DNA from: Ignavibacteriota bacterium | Lineage (GTDB): Bacteria > Bacteroidota > Ignavibacteria > Ignavibacteriales > Melioribacteraceae | Length of the DNA: 64,000 nucleotides | Assembly: GCA_013112585.1 (NCBI GenBank) | Contig: JABFGH010000013.1 | Coordinates: 1 to 64,000, forward strand | Reading direction: 5' to 3' | Part shown: positions 1 to 8,910 of the stretch, one piece after another | Layout of the letters: every line of letters begins with the position of its first letter | How positions within the stretch are numbered: position 1 is the first letter of the stretch | Notes under the pieces: generated by a model | Told to the model about the DNA's origin: nothing | Seen by the model: the letters and a program-made list of their open reading frames with translations, nothing else | Databases searched by the model: none | Position numbers and translations under genes: made by a program

Positions 1-244
1 TCTATGATCATTTAATTGTCATTTTTGTAATTCTTTTAATTTCAGTACTGAATTCTGGATTCTGACTTCTTAATTCTGCTTTAATGTCATTTATTGAAAG
101 TCAGTTTTTATTCGGTTGTCATTCTATGATCATTTAATTGTCATTTTTGTAATTCTTTTAATTTCAGTACTGAATTCTGGATTCTGACTTCTTAATTCTG
201 CTTTAATGTCATTTATTGAAAGTCAGTTTTTATTCGGTTGTCAT
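1..244. repeat. 122-bp tandem repeat, two copies
   Basis: Positions 1-122 and 123-244 are near-identical direct copies, starting TCTATGATCATTTAATTGTC and ending in TTTTTATTCGGTTGTCAT. A partial third copy lies at about 2283-2376. The unit is AT-rich and has stops in the frames examined. The left end is cut by the window, so more copies may lie upstream. Confidence 0.85.
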
Positions 245-511
245 TCTATTGTTATTCGGTGGTAATTCTGTGGTAAATTTTGACATTCAATCATACCTTC
301 ATTCAATCATGCAGCTTTTTGTCATTTGTTGTTTTATATTCTGACTTCTGAATTCTGGCTACTGACTTCTGCATTTTTGCCATTTGCTGTTATTCTCCAA
401 AGGCGTCCTTCGGACAGTTGTAAATTTTTTCATGCATTCATGCAGCCATTCAATCATTCTTCACTTAATTATTTGGTATTAGAATTTCCCTTGCGGTTCA
501 AGGGCAGGCTT
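245..511. repeat. mosaic low-complexity repeat region
   Basis: This gene-free stretch mixes three degenerate motifs that recur in other intergenic regions of the window: TTCTGAATTCTGGCTACTG, CATTCAATCATGCAGCCATT and TGTCATTTGTTGTTATTC. A short block (TCCTTCGGACAGTTGTAAAT, about 408-427) returns in altered form near 2490. I see no gene in it. Confidence 0.7.
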
Positions 512-712
512 TCAACTTGCCAATGTTTTTAATTCGGGATTTTCAGCAGTCTTTTTTGAAAAAGATAAAATCTCTATACCAACAATTTTGTTGTTTTCAT
601 CATAATCAACCACCAGCCCGGTTTCTTCAATAAATTCACTTTCAATAATTTTTTCATCAGAAAATTTAATATCAAATATATCCGTCTGCTGATCGTAACT
701 AAATTTTATCAT
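512..712 (-). CDS. DUF2283 family small protein (putative antitoxin-like partner)
   Basis: This 66-residue protein starts MIKFSYDQQTDIFDIKF and continues with a GLVVDYDENNKIVGIEIL strand pattern, the compact beta-rich fold typical of DUF2283. Its ATG overlaps the stop of the upstream DUF4258 gene by four bases (ATGA), so the two are translationally coupled. Proteins of these two families are often adjacent and are regarded as a possible toxin-antitoxin pair; that role is inference and no activity can be read from the sequence. The pair is isolated between mosaic repeat blocks, which suggests accessory DNA. Confidence 0.8.
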   Translation of the reverse strand: MIKFSYDQQTDIFDIKFSDEKIIESEFIEETGLVVDYDENNKIVGIEILSFSKKTAENPELKTLAS

Positions 713-975
713 TTTATATCTCCTTCTTTAATTCTTCTATCAAAAAAAGTAGAAATAACAAATATCCTGTCATTTTCTATTCGTGCAAGAACTCTTAAAT
801 ACTTTTTCCCAAACTTTTTAATATAATGAATTATTTGATTATCAAAATTATCGGTTTTTGTAAAATCCGGTTTAGCAATTGTTTTCTCAACCATTGATAA
901 ACTAATCGATCTTTCTTTCATTTTAATTTTTGCATGATTAGTTAACACAATATTTTTATTAGGTTCTTTTGTCAT
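709..975 (-). CDS. DUF4258 family small protein (putative toxin-like partner)
   Basis: The 88-residue product has the DUF4258 pattern: an N-terminal helix with HAKIKMKERSIS, then VEKTIAKPDF, and a C-terminal beta section (KYLRVLARIENDRIFVISTFF). The family has a small RNase/barstar-like size and often sits directly before a DUF2283 gene, as here with an ATGA overlap. A toxin-antitoxin role is inferred only from size, pairing and the repeat-rich surroundings. The first residues (MTKEPNKNI) are encoded next to the repeat block, so the true start could lie slightly downstream, but no better start with a ribosome binding site is visible. Confidence 0.78.
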   Translation of the reverse strand: MTKEPNKNIVLTNHAKIKMKERSISLSMVEKTIAKPDFTKTDNFDNQIIHYIKKFGKKYLRVLARIENDRIFVISTFFDRRIKEGDIK

Positions 976-1539
976 TCAGTCATGCGATCATGCATCCATT
1001 CAGTCATGCGATTTTTCTGTCATTTATAGTCATTGGGTCATTGAAAAACATTTTGTCATTTATAGTCATTGGTCATTTACTGAAAGTCAGTTTTTATTCG
1101 GTTGTTATTCAATTGTTATTCGGTTCTGGATACTGGATACTGGATCCCGCCAATAATCCGTCAATCGACGGAGGCGGGCAAGTCTGGATATTGAATTTTG
1201 TGATTTGTTATTTGGCATTTGTTGTTATTCTGTGGTTATTCATTTGTAAATTTTGTAATTCAGTCATTGAATCATGCAGCCATTCATGCATGCGGTTTTT
1301 CTGTCATTTGTTGTTTTATATTCTGACTTCTGAATTCTGGCTACTGACTTCTGCATTTTTGTCATTTGTTGTTATTCAATGGAAATTCAGTTGTTATTCA
1401 ATAGTTATTCTGTGGTAATTCTGTTGAAATTTTTTCATTCAATCATGCAGCCATTCAATCATGCAGCCATTCAATCATGCGGTTTTTCTGTCATTTGTTT
1501 CTGGATTCTGGATTCTGGTTCCTAGCTACTAAATTCTAA
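976..1539. repeat. mosaic low-complexity repeats between two gene pairs
   Basis: There is no credible gene here. The stretch repeats the motif families seen at 1-511: CATTCAGTCATGCGATC, TTTATAGTCATTGG, TTCTGAATTCTGGCTACTGAC and TTATTCGGTTG. The block at about 1019-1100 recurs at about 2369-2450, and about 1309-1375 resembles 325-390. A GC-rich hairpin sits at 1146-1178. A long plus-strand open frame through this region translates only the repeat and was rejected. Confidence 0.75.
1146..1178. repeat. REP-like palindrome (CCCGCC...GGCGGG), 33 bp
   Basis: A GC-rich imperfect palindrome bounded by CCCGCC and GGCGGG. It is the exact reverse complement of 15472-15504, and its flank (TATCCAGACTTG when read on the minus strand) is also shared. 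It is one member of a dispersed palindrome family in this window. Confidence 0.8.
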
Positions 1540-2097
1540 CTACTTACTGCATAACTCCCATGCTTTGGTCAATCCAAATTGAAGTATGTAATTATTCAGT
1601 TTTTTAAAATCAATCATTTCTACCGATTGTTCAAGTATTGCTTTAATATCACTTATATGTTTTTGAGCACTGCCTTCATTGTAAAATTCTAATTTTTTAA
1701 TAATCACATATTCCGGAGGTGCTATTGGCAATTTATCTCCATAAAAATCTATTTCATTAACATTTTCTAAAGCCCACCGCTGAAATTCTTCATTACCGGC
1801 TATATATATATCAGCCTTAAACCCGGTATCATGATGAATTATATTAAAGTGTCCCCTGCTTTCTCTATAAATTTCATTTAATATAATCTCTTTGGGAGGT
1901 AAATAAAAATCTTCTATTGGAAATAATTTTAGAATTCGATCAATTAGAATTTTCGGTAAGGTAATTACAATATCAATATCATGCGTAACTCTTGGTTCGC
2001 CATAAATAATTGAAGCAACAGAACCGGTTATCATGTACTCAGCTTTTAACTCATTCAGTTTATCGGTAAATATTTTAAATAGATTAGGTTCGTGCAT
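1540..2097 (-). CDS. Nucleotidyltransferase-fold protein (putative MNT/AbiEii-like)
   Basis: The 185-residue protein has a nucleotidyltransferase signature: GSVASIIYGEPRVTHDIDIV at about residues 26-45, with the glycine-serine turn followed by the D-x-D metal-binding pair (DID). Such small nucleotidyltransferase proteins often form two-gene cassettes with a short helical partner and in some systems act as toxins or antitoxins that nucleotidylate a target. Here the partner gene lies directly upstream with a 14-bp overlap. The DxD pair is intact, so catalytic activity is plausible. The cassette is flanked on both sides by mosaic repeats. Its substrate and any toxin role are inference. Confidence 0.7.
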   Translation of the reverse strand: MHEPNLFKIFTDKLNELKAEYMITGSVASIIYGEPRVTHDIDIVITLPKILIDRILKLFPIEDFYLPPKEIILNEIYRESRGHFNIIHHDTGFKADIYIAGNEEFQRWALENVNEIDFYGDKLPIAPPEYVIIKKLEFYNEGSAQKHISDIKAILEQSVEMIDFKKLNNYILQFGLTKAWELCSK

Positions 2098-2257
2098 TTA
2101 GGAATATTCTTTTAACCTCTTCATTTAATTCCGCGTCACTCCAATCCGGATGAAGTTTTTTTAACCATGCTCGTTTTAATTCCCTTGCTGAAAAATAAAG
2201 CTGCATTGATAAATCCAATTTCTTTTGTGCAGAAAAGTTTTTGAATCTGTTTTTCAT
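2084..2257 (-). CDS. Small helical protein paired with the nucleotidyltransferase
   Basis: I chose the ATG at 2257, giving 57 residues (MKNRFKNFSAQKKLDLS...). An in-frame upstream ATG at 2293 lies inside a dispersed repeat and would add only repeat-encoded residues. The sequence is helical with the pattern F-S-x-x-x-L-x-x-A-W and LHPDWSDAELNEEVKRIFL, which resembles short proteins (Rv0078B-type) encoded before nucleotidyltransferase-fold toxin/antitoxin genes. It overlaps the next gene by 14 bp. No clear Shine-Dalgarno is present. The pairing suggests an antitoxin or adaptor; the function is inferred. Confidence 0.6.
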   Translation of the reverse strand: MKNRFKNFSAQKKLDLSMQLYFSARELKRAWLKKLHPDWSDAELNEEVKRIFLNART

Positions 2258-2613
2258 AGTACTATTGATATTCGGTTGAAATTCTATGGTCATTTAATTG
2301 TAATTTTTGTAATTCTTTTAATTTCAGTACTGAATTCTGGATTCTGACTTCTTAATTCTGCTTTAATGTCATTTATAGTCATTGGGTCATTGAAAAACAT
2401 TTTGTCATTTATAGTCATTGGTCATTTATCGAAATTCAGTTTTTATTCGGTTGTCATTCTATTGTTATTCGGTGGTAATTCTCCAAAGGAGTCCTTCAGA
2501 CAGTTGTAAATTTTTTCATGCAATCATGCATTCATTCAGCCATGCGGTTCGTTCGTCCTTTACTGTTTTTTATTCTAACTACTAACTTCTAACTACTGTC
2601 TTCTGCTTTTCCC
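2258..2613. repeat. mosaic repeat region upstream of gene pair
   Basis: A gene-free 356 bp. Positions 2283-2376 are a third partial copy of the 122-bp unit at 1-244. Positions 2369-2450 repeat 1019-1100. About 2490-2520 repeats about 401-440 with changes in a small GTCC-TTC-GGAC hairpin. The end has the GAATTCTGG-like and TCTAACTACTAACTTC low-complexity motif. Confidence 0.72.
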
Positions 2614-5022
2614 CTACTTCGCAATGTTCTCTATCGTCAAGACAAGCAGTGCTGCCGAAGCTATTATACTTGTAATATCTCTAATCACTTCCCAATGATT
2701 AAATGCTACGGAAACCTCTGTCGGTACAAATATTTTTGAGCCGGAGAGTATATCATCATCTGAACTGAACAATCCCCCGCTTTCCCATTTTTTACCATTG
2801 GGCAGCATGACAACAACTCTACCTTCCGAAGAATTTGAAGTGTATCCTCCGGCTTGGGTGATGTAGTAATCTAAGTCTTCGCCTTCTTTATAGGGTACAA
2901 TTGATTCAACACCAACTTCGCCGCTTATATAAATTACTCCGTCATCATCAGGTACAACAATTTCATCGCCCGGCTGCAGTCTCAAATTATATATTGAATT
3001 TTTATCATCTTCTATTTCTTCCCACTCTAAAGGTATTCTATTTGAAAACTGTGAGAGGAAAACTCTATCATAATAGCTTACTTCAATTGTGGCGCCGCCT
3101 GCAAGACTCATGCTATCGGCAAGCATTTTAAGCTGATTACCTACATTACCGGTTTTGTAATTGTTTGTTCTTTTAACATAAATTCCGGGCAAGTAAGCTG
3201 TGTTTAAGAATCCGCCTGCACGTTCAATAAAGTTTGTTATTCTTTCACCTTCTTCAAGTATTGCATAACTGCCGGGGTATGTAACTTCACCTGAAATTTT
3301 AATAACATCACTACTCTTCTTTTTGGGATCGGACTTTATCGATACTCTATCAAAATCTTGAAGCAGAAAATCCTCGCCGGTCTCTGATGTCCAGTAGTCT
3401 TCATCAAATTTAAGATTAAATGTGTTGTAATATTTTTCAATACTTGTTGTATCTAGTCTAGATAGTTCAACATTTGCTAATGAAGCCGTAAATGTAAATC
3501 CGCCGGCAATTGTAATCAGGTCTTTCAACGTCATACCTTCCATACGCGAAAAAGTACCCGGGTTATTAACCTGCCCGTAAATCTGTACACTTCTTGTAGG
3601 GAAAAATCTTTCGTGTACAAAAATCTGAACTTCATCTTCATTTTCTAATTTAAGATTATGTGCCGGATCATTGGCTAAAGCTTTCTGTAAATTAAATGTA
3701 AACATTTCTTTTTTTAATGTTGGAAGAGTTCTGTACAGCACAGCTTGTTCAACAAATACTTCTTCCTTAAGTGAATCAGCCTTAAGCACTAAATCCGAAA
3801 TCCGCATTCCGGTGGTTAGTTCGTAACTGCCGGGCTTTTTTACGGCACCGGTTATAGCAACTGCGTTTTCCATTAGTGAATTAACTGAAAAAAGTGAAAC
3901 CACATCGCCATCCTGAAATTCAAAATTGCTTTCCAGTAATTGTTCTTTAGTGGTAAAATTTAAGTCTATTTTAATAATATTTTTTTCATATAAGTCGCGC
4001 TGATCAAAAGGAATAACTCGTGTAACACTAACTCTATCGGTGTAAGTATTAAAATTAATTCCTCCGGCGTAATTAATTAAATCGTTAAATTTTTCATTGG
4101 TTTTTAATTCATAAATAGCGGGTTTAAAAACGCTGCCGCCGAGGGCAACTCTTTTTCCAACTCTTTCAACATAAACTACATCACCTTCCTGCAGAGAGAT
4201 ATCATTTGATTTAACACCTGACGATAAATATTCGTAAAGGTCGAGTACGGCAACTGCTGCACCGTCTCTAATAACTTTAACACTCCTAAGTGAACCGGAT
4301 ATTTTTGGTCCGCCGCTGTAATAAAGCGCCGTAAATGCTGTAGAAAGTGAAGGCAGGCTGTAACCGCCGGGACGAACGATTTCTCCCAAGCAGAAAACTT
4401 TAACTGTGCGCAATGCCCCGGTTGTAACTTCCATGAATGTTCTTTCGTTTGACTTTTTACTTTTCAATGAAGCATAAGTTTTGGAAAGAACTTTGAAAAG
4501 TTTTGATTTCAATTCTTCAAGAGTTAAACCAATTACATTTACCATTCCGGCTTCCTGCAGATAAATTGTTCCCTCTTTAGAAACAATAAAATTCTTAACC
4601 ATCTGTGTTTCGCCCCAAAGGGAAATTACAATTTCATCGCCCGGACCGATAACATAATTTTTAGGAACAGGTACATTAAGTCCCGGCTCAAAGGTTGAAG
4701 GACTGTAATTAAATATGCTGTAACCGAAAGCATTTAAATCACTTCTACCGCTAAATTCCGGCACCTTATAATTTGAAATTGATTTTTGCGGTGCTGTTAC
4801 CTCTTGTTTAACAGTGACGGGAACAACCGTTTTGGCAGCTTCGGCATCTGAAGCACCGGAAATATCGTAACCCATTTCACCGGCTTTTTTCCTTAATTCA
4901 TCTTCGCTTATGCCCAGCTCACTTGCTTTCTTTTTTATCATCTGGTCTTTAACTGATTGTGCAGAAATTAAAAAAGAAGAGAAAAGCGTAATTAACAAAA
5001 TTACTACTAGTATGTTTTTCAT
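2614..5022 (-). CDS. SLBB-domain polysaccharide export outer-membrane protein (large Wza-like)
   Basis: This 802-residue protein begins with a signal peptide (MKNILVVILLITLFSSFLISAQ), then a charged helical segment (about 25-60). A polysaccharide export domain at about 105-190 contains YVIGPGDEIVISLWGE. At least five SLBB-like repeats follow, each opening with a variant of 'V.I.G.V..PG.Y.L..G..L.DLI..AGG'. A C-terminal hydrophobic segment (SIIASAALLVLTIENIAK) ends the protein. Wza-family proteins form the outer-membrane channel for capsule or exopolysaccharide; the repeat number makes this one about twice the usual length. It lies downstream of the sulfate-activation and nucleotide-sugar genes on the same strand (86-bp gap), which suggests a shared surface polymer. 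Confidence 0.88.
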   Translation of the reverse strand: MKNILVVILLITLFSSFLISAQSVKDQMIKKKASELGISEDELRKKAGEMGYDISGASDAEAAKTVVPVTVKQEVTAPQKSISNYKVPEFSGRSDLNAFGYSIFNYSPSTFEPGLNVPVPKNYVIGPGDEIVISLWGETQMVKNFIVSKEGTIYLQEAGMVNVIGLTLEELKSKLFKVLSKTYASLKSKKSNERTFMEVTTGALRTVKVFCLGEIVRPGGYSLPSLSTAFTALYYSGGPKISGSLRSVKVIRDGAAVAVLDLYEYLSSGVKSNDISLQEGDVVYVERVGKRVALGGSVFKPAIYELKTNEKFNDLINYAGGINFNTYTDRVSVTRVIPFDQRDLYEKNIIKIDLNFTTKEQLLESNFEFQDGDVVSLFSVNSLMENAVAITGAVKKPGSYELTTGMRISDLVLKADSLKEEVFVEQAVLYRTLPTLKKEMFTFNLQKALANDPAHNLKLENEDEVQIFVHERFFPTRSVQIYGQVNNPGTFSRMEGMTLKDLITIAGGFTFTASLANVELSRLDTTSIEKYYNTFNLKFDEDYWTSETGEDFLLQDFDRVSIKSDPKKKSSDVIKISGEVTYPGSYAILEEGERITNFIERAGGFLNTAYLPGIYVKRTNNYKTGNVGNQLKMLADSMSLAGGATIEVSYYDRVFLSQFSNRIPLEWEEIEDDKNSIYNLRLQPGDEIVVPDDDGVIYISGEVGVESIVPYKEGEDLDYYITQAGGYTSNSSEGRVVVMLPNGKKWESGGLFSSDDDILSGSKIFVPTEVSVAFNHWEVIRDITSIIASAALLVLTIENIAK

Positions 5023-5108
5023 ATTAATATAATTTAATTGTTTTATATATGAGTTTATTAGATAAGACCAAGGAAAGGTTTTTTATAGTACTTGGGTTTT
5101 TTTAATAA

Positions 5109-5924
5109 TTAAATATTTTCGATCGAACTTACAAGAAAAGAATCATTCAGAATATTTTCTTTATTAAACTCAAGTCCCTTAATATTTGCTCCTGCATATT
5201 TTGCTATGGCGTAACCAGCTCCAACGTCCCATTCATTCGTTGGACCGTGTCGATAATAAATTTGAGCTTTACCTTCAGCAACCATACAAAACTTCAATGA
5301 ACTTCCCGTTGAAATTGAATCGACTACATTTAATTCTGTTAATATCTTTTCTTCTTCTTCCGAAGAATGAGATCGACTTTTAACAGCAATGTTACCATTA
5401 TCCGAATTCTTAGTAACACTAATCTTTAAAGGCTCAAATCCAGGAATCTGTTTGAAAGCTCCTGATTTCTTGTCAGCGAAATAAATAACACCGCTTTCAA
5501 AATCACCTAATTTGTTTTTACTTTTAGTTTTAATTTCATTTTCTGATTGTAAATTATCATGTTCTAATGCAGGGGCATATATTACTCCAAGTGAAGGTTT
5601 CCCAGATTCAATAAGAGCTATATTAACAGTAAATTCGCCATTTTTCTTAATAAACTCCTTGGTACCATCAAGCGGATCAACTAACCAAAATTTTTGCCAA
5701 TCTTTTCGAATATCATAACTAATATCTTTTCCTTCCTCAGATAAGATAGGTATTTCGGGAAAATATTTTTTTAATCCCTCTGTTATTACTTCGTGTGAAA
5801 CTCTATCGGCTAATGTTAAAGGTGAATTATCATCTTTCATTTCGATACCAAAATCTGCCGAATTATAAATATTTAATATTGCTTTCCCTGCACTAAGTGC
5901 AATTTCAATTATCTTATTAATCAT
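5109..5924 (-). CDS. cysQ: 3'(2'),5'-bisphosphate nucleotidase CysQ
   Basis: The 271-residue protein is of the inositol-monophosphatase superfamily. It shows the metal-binding motifs: ILSEEGKDI (Glu-Glu, about residues 60-68), WLVDPLDGTKEFI (about 80-92) and NEWDVGAGYAIAKYAG near the C terminus. CysQ hydrolyses 3'-phosphoadenosine 5'-phosphate (PAP), the by-product of PAPS-dependent sulfuryl transfer, to AMP. Its place 19 bp after cysN in a run of sulfate-activation genes supports this substrate over inositol phosphate. PAP removal is needed when PAPS is consumed, either by reduction or by sulfotransfer. Confidence 0.92.
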   Translation of the reverse strand: MINKIIEIALSAGKAILNIYNSADFGIEMKDDNSPLTLADRVSHEVITEGLKKYFPEIPILSEEGKDISYDIRKDWQKFWLVDPLDGTKEFIKKNGEFTVNIALIESGKPSLGVIYAPALEHDNLQSENEIKTKSKNKLGDFESGVIYFADKKSGAFKQIPGFEPLKISVTKNSDNGNIAVKSRSHSSEEEEKILTELNVVDSISTGSSLKFCMVAEGKAQIYYRHGPTNEWDVGAGYAIAKYAGANIKGLEFNKENILNDSFLVSSIENI

Positions 5925-5943
5925 AAAATTATATTATTAAAGT

Positions 5944-7212
5944 TTATCTTATCATTCCGGCTGCAACGGTTGTATTCTTATTTTCATCTATAAGAATTAT
6001 ACTTCCGCTTACCCGGTTCTTTTTATATCCATCATAAAACAATGGTTTAGTTGTTCTTAGCTTAACCCTGAAAATATCATTGGTTTTAATTTCTTTATCT
6101 TCACTATCTCTATTAAGATGATTTATGTCCATTTTATAAACAATATCTTTCACCATTGCTCGGGCTTCATTAGAAGTGTGTTGAAGAATATATTTACCAC
6201 CTAATGCAAGCGGTTTATCATCAAACCAACACATCATCGCATCAATGTCTTGCCCCATATTAGGTTGATTATTTGGCTTTACAATCATGTCCCCTCGACT
6301 AATGTCAATTTCATCTTCCAATTCAACAGAGATCGACATTGGCGGAAAAGCTTCCTTAACATCCATATTCAAATTTTTTATTGACTTAATTTTTGAACTA
6401 AATCCCGAAGGCAAGACAGTAACACTTTCCCCCGTTCGGAATATACCACTTGCAATTCTGCCTGCAAATCCACGGTAATCATGGTACCCTTCTATTTTTT
6501 GGGGCCGAATGACATATTGAACTGGTAGTCTAGGATCCTGATGATTATAATCACTTGAAATATGAATTGTTTCCAATAAGTGTAATAACGTTCCCCCCTT
6601 GTACCAATCCATATTTTGAGATCTTTCAACAATATTATCACCATCAAGGGCAGAAATTGGGACGAATCTCACATCCTTAATATCCATCTTAGCCGCAAAA
6701 CCTTTAAAGTCGTTTACAATCTCATCAAATCGTTCTTCCTCATAATCAACCAAATCCATTTTATTAACGCATAATACAAGATGTGGGATTTTAAGAAGGC
6801 TTGCAATATAAGAGTGTCTTTTTGTTTGCTCAACTACCCCGTGTCGTGCATCAACTAAAATCAAAGCTAAATTTGCAGTTGATGCGCCTGTTACCATATT
6901 TCGAGTATACTGCACATGACCGGGAGTATCTGCAATAATAAATTTTCTTTTGGGAGTTGCAAAATACCTATATGCAACATCAATTGTAATTCCTTGTTCA
7001 CGCTCAGCACGCAGTCCGTCAGTTAGAAGTGCAAGGTCTACATTCTCTAACCCTTTTTTTTCACTGGTCCTTTTAACAGCTTCAAGTTGATCTTCAAAAA
7101 TCCCTTTGCTATCATACAACAATCTCCCAATTAATGTTGATTTACCGTCATCAACAGATCCTGCAGTGGTGAATCGCAAAAGCTCCATATTTAAATAATT
7201 TTTTGTGTCCAT
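5944..7212 (-). CDS. cysN: Sulfate adenylyltransferase subunit 1 (CysN), GTPase
   Basis: The 422-residue GTPase subunit of ATP sulfurylase. It has the P-loop GSVDDGKS (18-25), the switch region EREQGITIDVAYRYF, DTPGHVQYTRNM and the guanine-binding NKMD. Beta-barrel domains II and III follow the G domain. It couples GTP hydrolysis to formation of adenosine 5'-phosphosulfate from sulfate and ATP with CysD. The length is that of a stand-alone CysN: there is no C-terminal APS kinase domain as in NodQ-type fusions. The kinase function is instead supplied by two separate genes upstream. It lies 44 bp downstream of cysD in the same operon. Confidence 0.95.
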   Translation of the reverse strand: MDTKNYLNMELLRFTTAGSVDDGKSTLIGRLLYDSKGIFEDQLEAVKRTSEKKGLENVDLALLTDGLRAEREQGITIDVAYRYFATPKRKFIIADTPGHVQYTRNMVTGASTANLALILVDARHGVVEQTKRHSYIASLLKIPHLVLCVNKMDLVDYEEERFDEIVNDFKGFAAKMDIKDVRFVPISALDGDNIVERSQNMDWYKGGTLLHLLETIHISSDYNHQDPRLPVQYVIRPQKIEGYHDYRGFAGRIASGIFRTGESVTVLPSGFSSKIKSIKNLNMDVKEAFPPMSISVELEDEIDISRGDMIVKPNNQPNMGQDIDAMMCWFDDKPLALGGKYILQHTSNEARAMVKDIVYKMDINHLNRDSEDKEIKTNDIFRVKLRTTKPLFYDGYKKNRVSGSIILIDENKNTTVAAGMIR

Positions 7213-7256
7213 AGTATATTTTCTTATTTTTTTTGTTTTTTGAAATGATATCGGTA

Positions 7257-8162
7257 CTAAAAATAGCCCTTAATCTTTCTATCTTCCATAGAGGTTTCAG
7301 ATCTTTTATCATCAAACCTTCCTCCACGCTCAGTGATCCTACTAGCAGCAACTTCTTTTATTATATCTTCAACTGTTGAAGCATCTGATTTCCAGACTCC
7401 AGTTGATGTTAAATCACCAACGGTTCTACATCTAACCACTAATTCTTCAACTTTATCCCCTTCATCAATTTGAACATAAGGTGAAACTGCGAGCATTATT
7501 CCATCTCTATGAACCACTTTTCGTTTATGGGCAAAGTAAATTGATGGTATTGGAATTTGTTCAAGTGCAATATATTGCCAAACATCCATTTCCGTCCAAT
7601 TACTAAGTGGAAAAACTCTAAAATGTTCTCCTAAGTTTTTCTTAGCATTAAACAGATTCCATAATTCAGGTCTTTGATTTTTGGGGTCCCATTGTCCAAA
7701 CTCATCCCTGTGAGAGAAGAACCTTTCTTTTGCCCTAGCCTTTTCTTCATCTCTCCTGGCTCCGCCAACAGCACAGTCAAATTTATGTGATTCAATAGCA
7801 TCTAATAGTGTTGTGGTTTGAGCAACATTTCTTGAAGCATATTTGCCGGTCTCGTCCTGAACTCTGCCATTATCTACAGATTCCTGAACAGATGCAACTA
7901 CTAATCTAGCACCAATTTTTTCAATAAACATATCTCGATATTCTATTGTTTCATCGAAATTATGACCAGTATCGACATGCATTAAAGGATAAGGAATTTT
8001 TGCGGGAGAAAATGCTTTCATTGAAAGCCACCCCAAGAGAATTGAATCCTTGCCCCCAGAAAATAAAACGACAGGATTTTCAAATTGTGCAGCAACCTCT
8101 CTAAGAATAAAGATCGCTTCAGACTCCAGTTCCTGTAAGTGGGTAATGTAATACTTATCCAT
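7257..8162 (-). CDS. cysD: Sulfate adenylyltransferase subunit 2 (CysD)
   Basis: The 301-residue catalytic subunit of ATP sulfurylase, of the PP-loop ATP pyrophosphatase family. The PP-loop SGGKDS is at 35-40. MHVDTGHNFDETIEYRD, GARRDEEKARAKERFFSHRDEFGQWDPKNQRPELWNL (in parts) and the C-terminal TSTGVWKSDA region are typical. It transfers AMP from ATP to sulfate with CysN. It lies 14 bp after the DUF2061-APS kinase gene and ahead of cysN. No sulfate permease and no APS/PAPS reductase occurs in the window, so the pathway's outlet is not visible. Confidence 0.95.
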   Translation of the reverse strand: MDKYYITHLQELESEAIFILREVAAQFENPVVLFSGGKDSILLGWLSMKAFSPAKIPYPLMHVDTGHNFDETIEYRDMFIEKIGARLVVASVQESVDNGRVQDETGKYASRNVAQTTTLLDAIESHKFDCAVGGARRDEEKARAKERFFSHRDEFGQWDPKNQRPELWNLFNAKKNLGEHFRVFPLSNWTEMDVWQYIALEQIPIPSIYFAHKRKVVHRDGIMLAVSPYVQIDEGDKVEELVVRCRTVGDLTSTGVWKSDASTVEDIIKEVAASRITERGGRFDDKRSETSMEDRKIKGYF

Positions 8163-8176
8163 ATTTTTCTCTTTTT

Positions 8177-8896
8177 TTATATATACTTTTTTAAATAATT
8201 AAAAATTTTATTAGCAGATTGCTCTATAGTCATCATACTCGTATCAACATTTATTTTAGGGTTTTTAGGTGCTTCATAATCTACATTAATTCCAGGAAAG
8301 TTTTGTATCTCGCCTTTCCTTGCCTTAGCATAAACTCCTTTCTTATCATTTTTTTCACAAAACTCAAGTGGAGTAGATACATAAACTTCAACAAAATTTT
8401 TGCAAATCTTTCTTACAAATTCTCTAGATTCTTCATAAGGCGAAAGAAAAGAAGCAATAACGAACACACCTTGTTTTTCTAATTTACTCGATAAAAATCC
8501 AACTCTTTCAATATGTTGATTTACTTCAAATCTTGAAAACCCGGTTTGTGGAAAAAGGTCTCTTACTGAATGACCATCAAAATGTTCAACTTTAAGTCCT
8601 TTTTCTTTCAGCATGACAGATAATTGTTTTCCAATCTCAGATTTACCTGATCGAGCATACCCAGTTAGCCAAACGACAAATGGTTGAATTTCATGTCTGC
8701 CAAAATTTAACTTGTCCCAAATTCTTTCGTGAAAGAAATAAACTAACATCTTCAGAAACACTTCTATACCACCAACTGTAAATGCTATAGTTGTATCTCC
8801 AATAAAAATATATACTAGTGATATTGTTGTAAGAGTCGCAAGAATTCTCCAAGATATTGTTTTAACTATGGAGCGAGATTTAGTTTCTTTATACAA
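8177..8896 (-). CDS. DUF2061-APS kinase fusion protein
   Basis: The 239-residue protein has two parts. Residues about 1-62 match DUF2061 (SRSIVKTISWRILATLTT, then two hydrophobic segments and FFHERIWDKLNFG), a small membrane domain. Residues about 70-239 are an adenylylsulfate kinase-like domain with Walker A GYARSGKS (79-86), a FDGHSVRD motif, ASFLSPYEESREFVR and KGVYAKARKGEIQNFPGI. It should phosphorylate APS to PAPS, possibly held at the inner membrane by the DUF2061 part. The P-loop differs from the classical GLSGSGKS of its neighbour, so another substrate cannot be excluded. It lies 14 bp from the gene on each side. Confidence 0.85.
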   Translation of the reverse strand: MYKETKSRSIVKTISWRILATLTTISLVYIFIGDTTIAFTVGGIEVFLKMLVYFFHERIWDKLNFGRHEIQPFVVWLTGYARSGKSEIGKQLSVMLKEKGLKVEHFDGHSVRDLFPQTGFSRFEVNQHIERVGFLSSKLEKQGVFVIASFLSPYEESREFVRKICKNFVEVYVSTPLEFCEKNDKKGVYAKARKGEIQNFPGINVDYEAPKNPKINVDTSMMTIEQSANKIFNYLKKYI

Positions 8897-8910
8897 TATA
8901 ATTCCGATTA

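Noticed and set aside
326-532. 68-codon plus-strand open frame
   Set aside because: It lies in low-complexity repeat DNA, and its translated core (ILTSEFWLLTSAFL) recurs in the repeat at 1309-1375.
969-1418. 149-codon plus-strand open frame
   Set aside because: It translates mosaic repeats (FCHLLFYILTSEFWLLTSAFLS, also found from 326) and has no ribosome binding site or domain.
5109-5924. inositol-1-monophosphatase
   Set aside because: The fold is shared, but the position in the cysN/cysD/cysC operon favours CysQ (PAP phosphatase).
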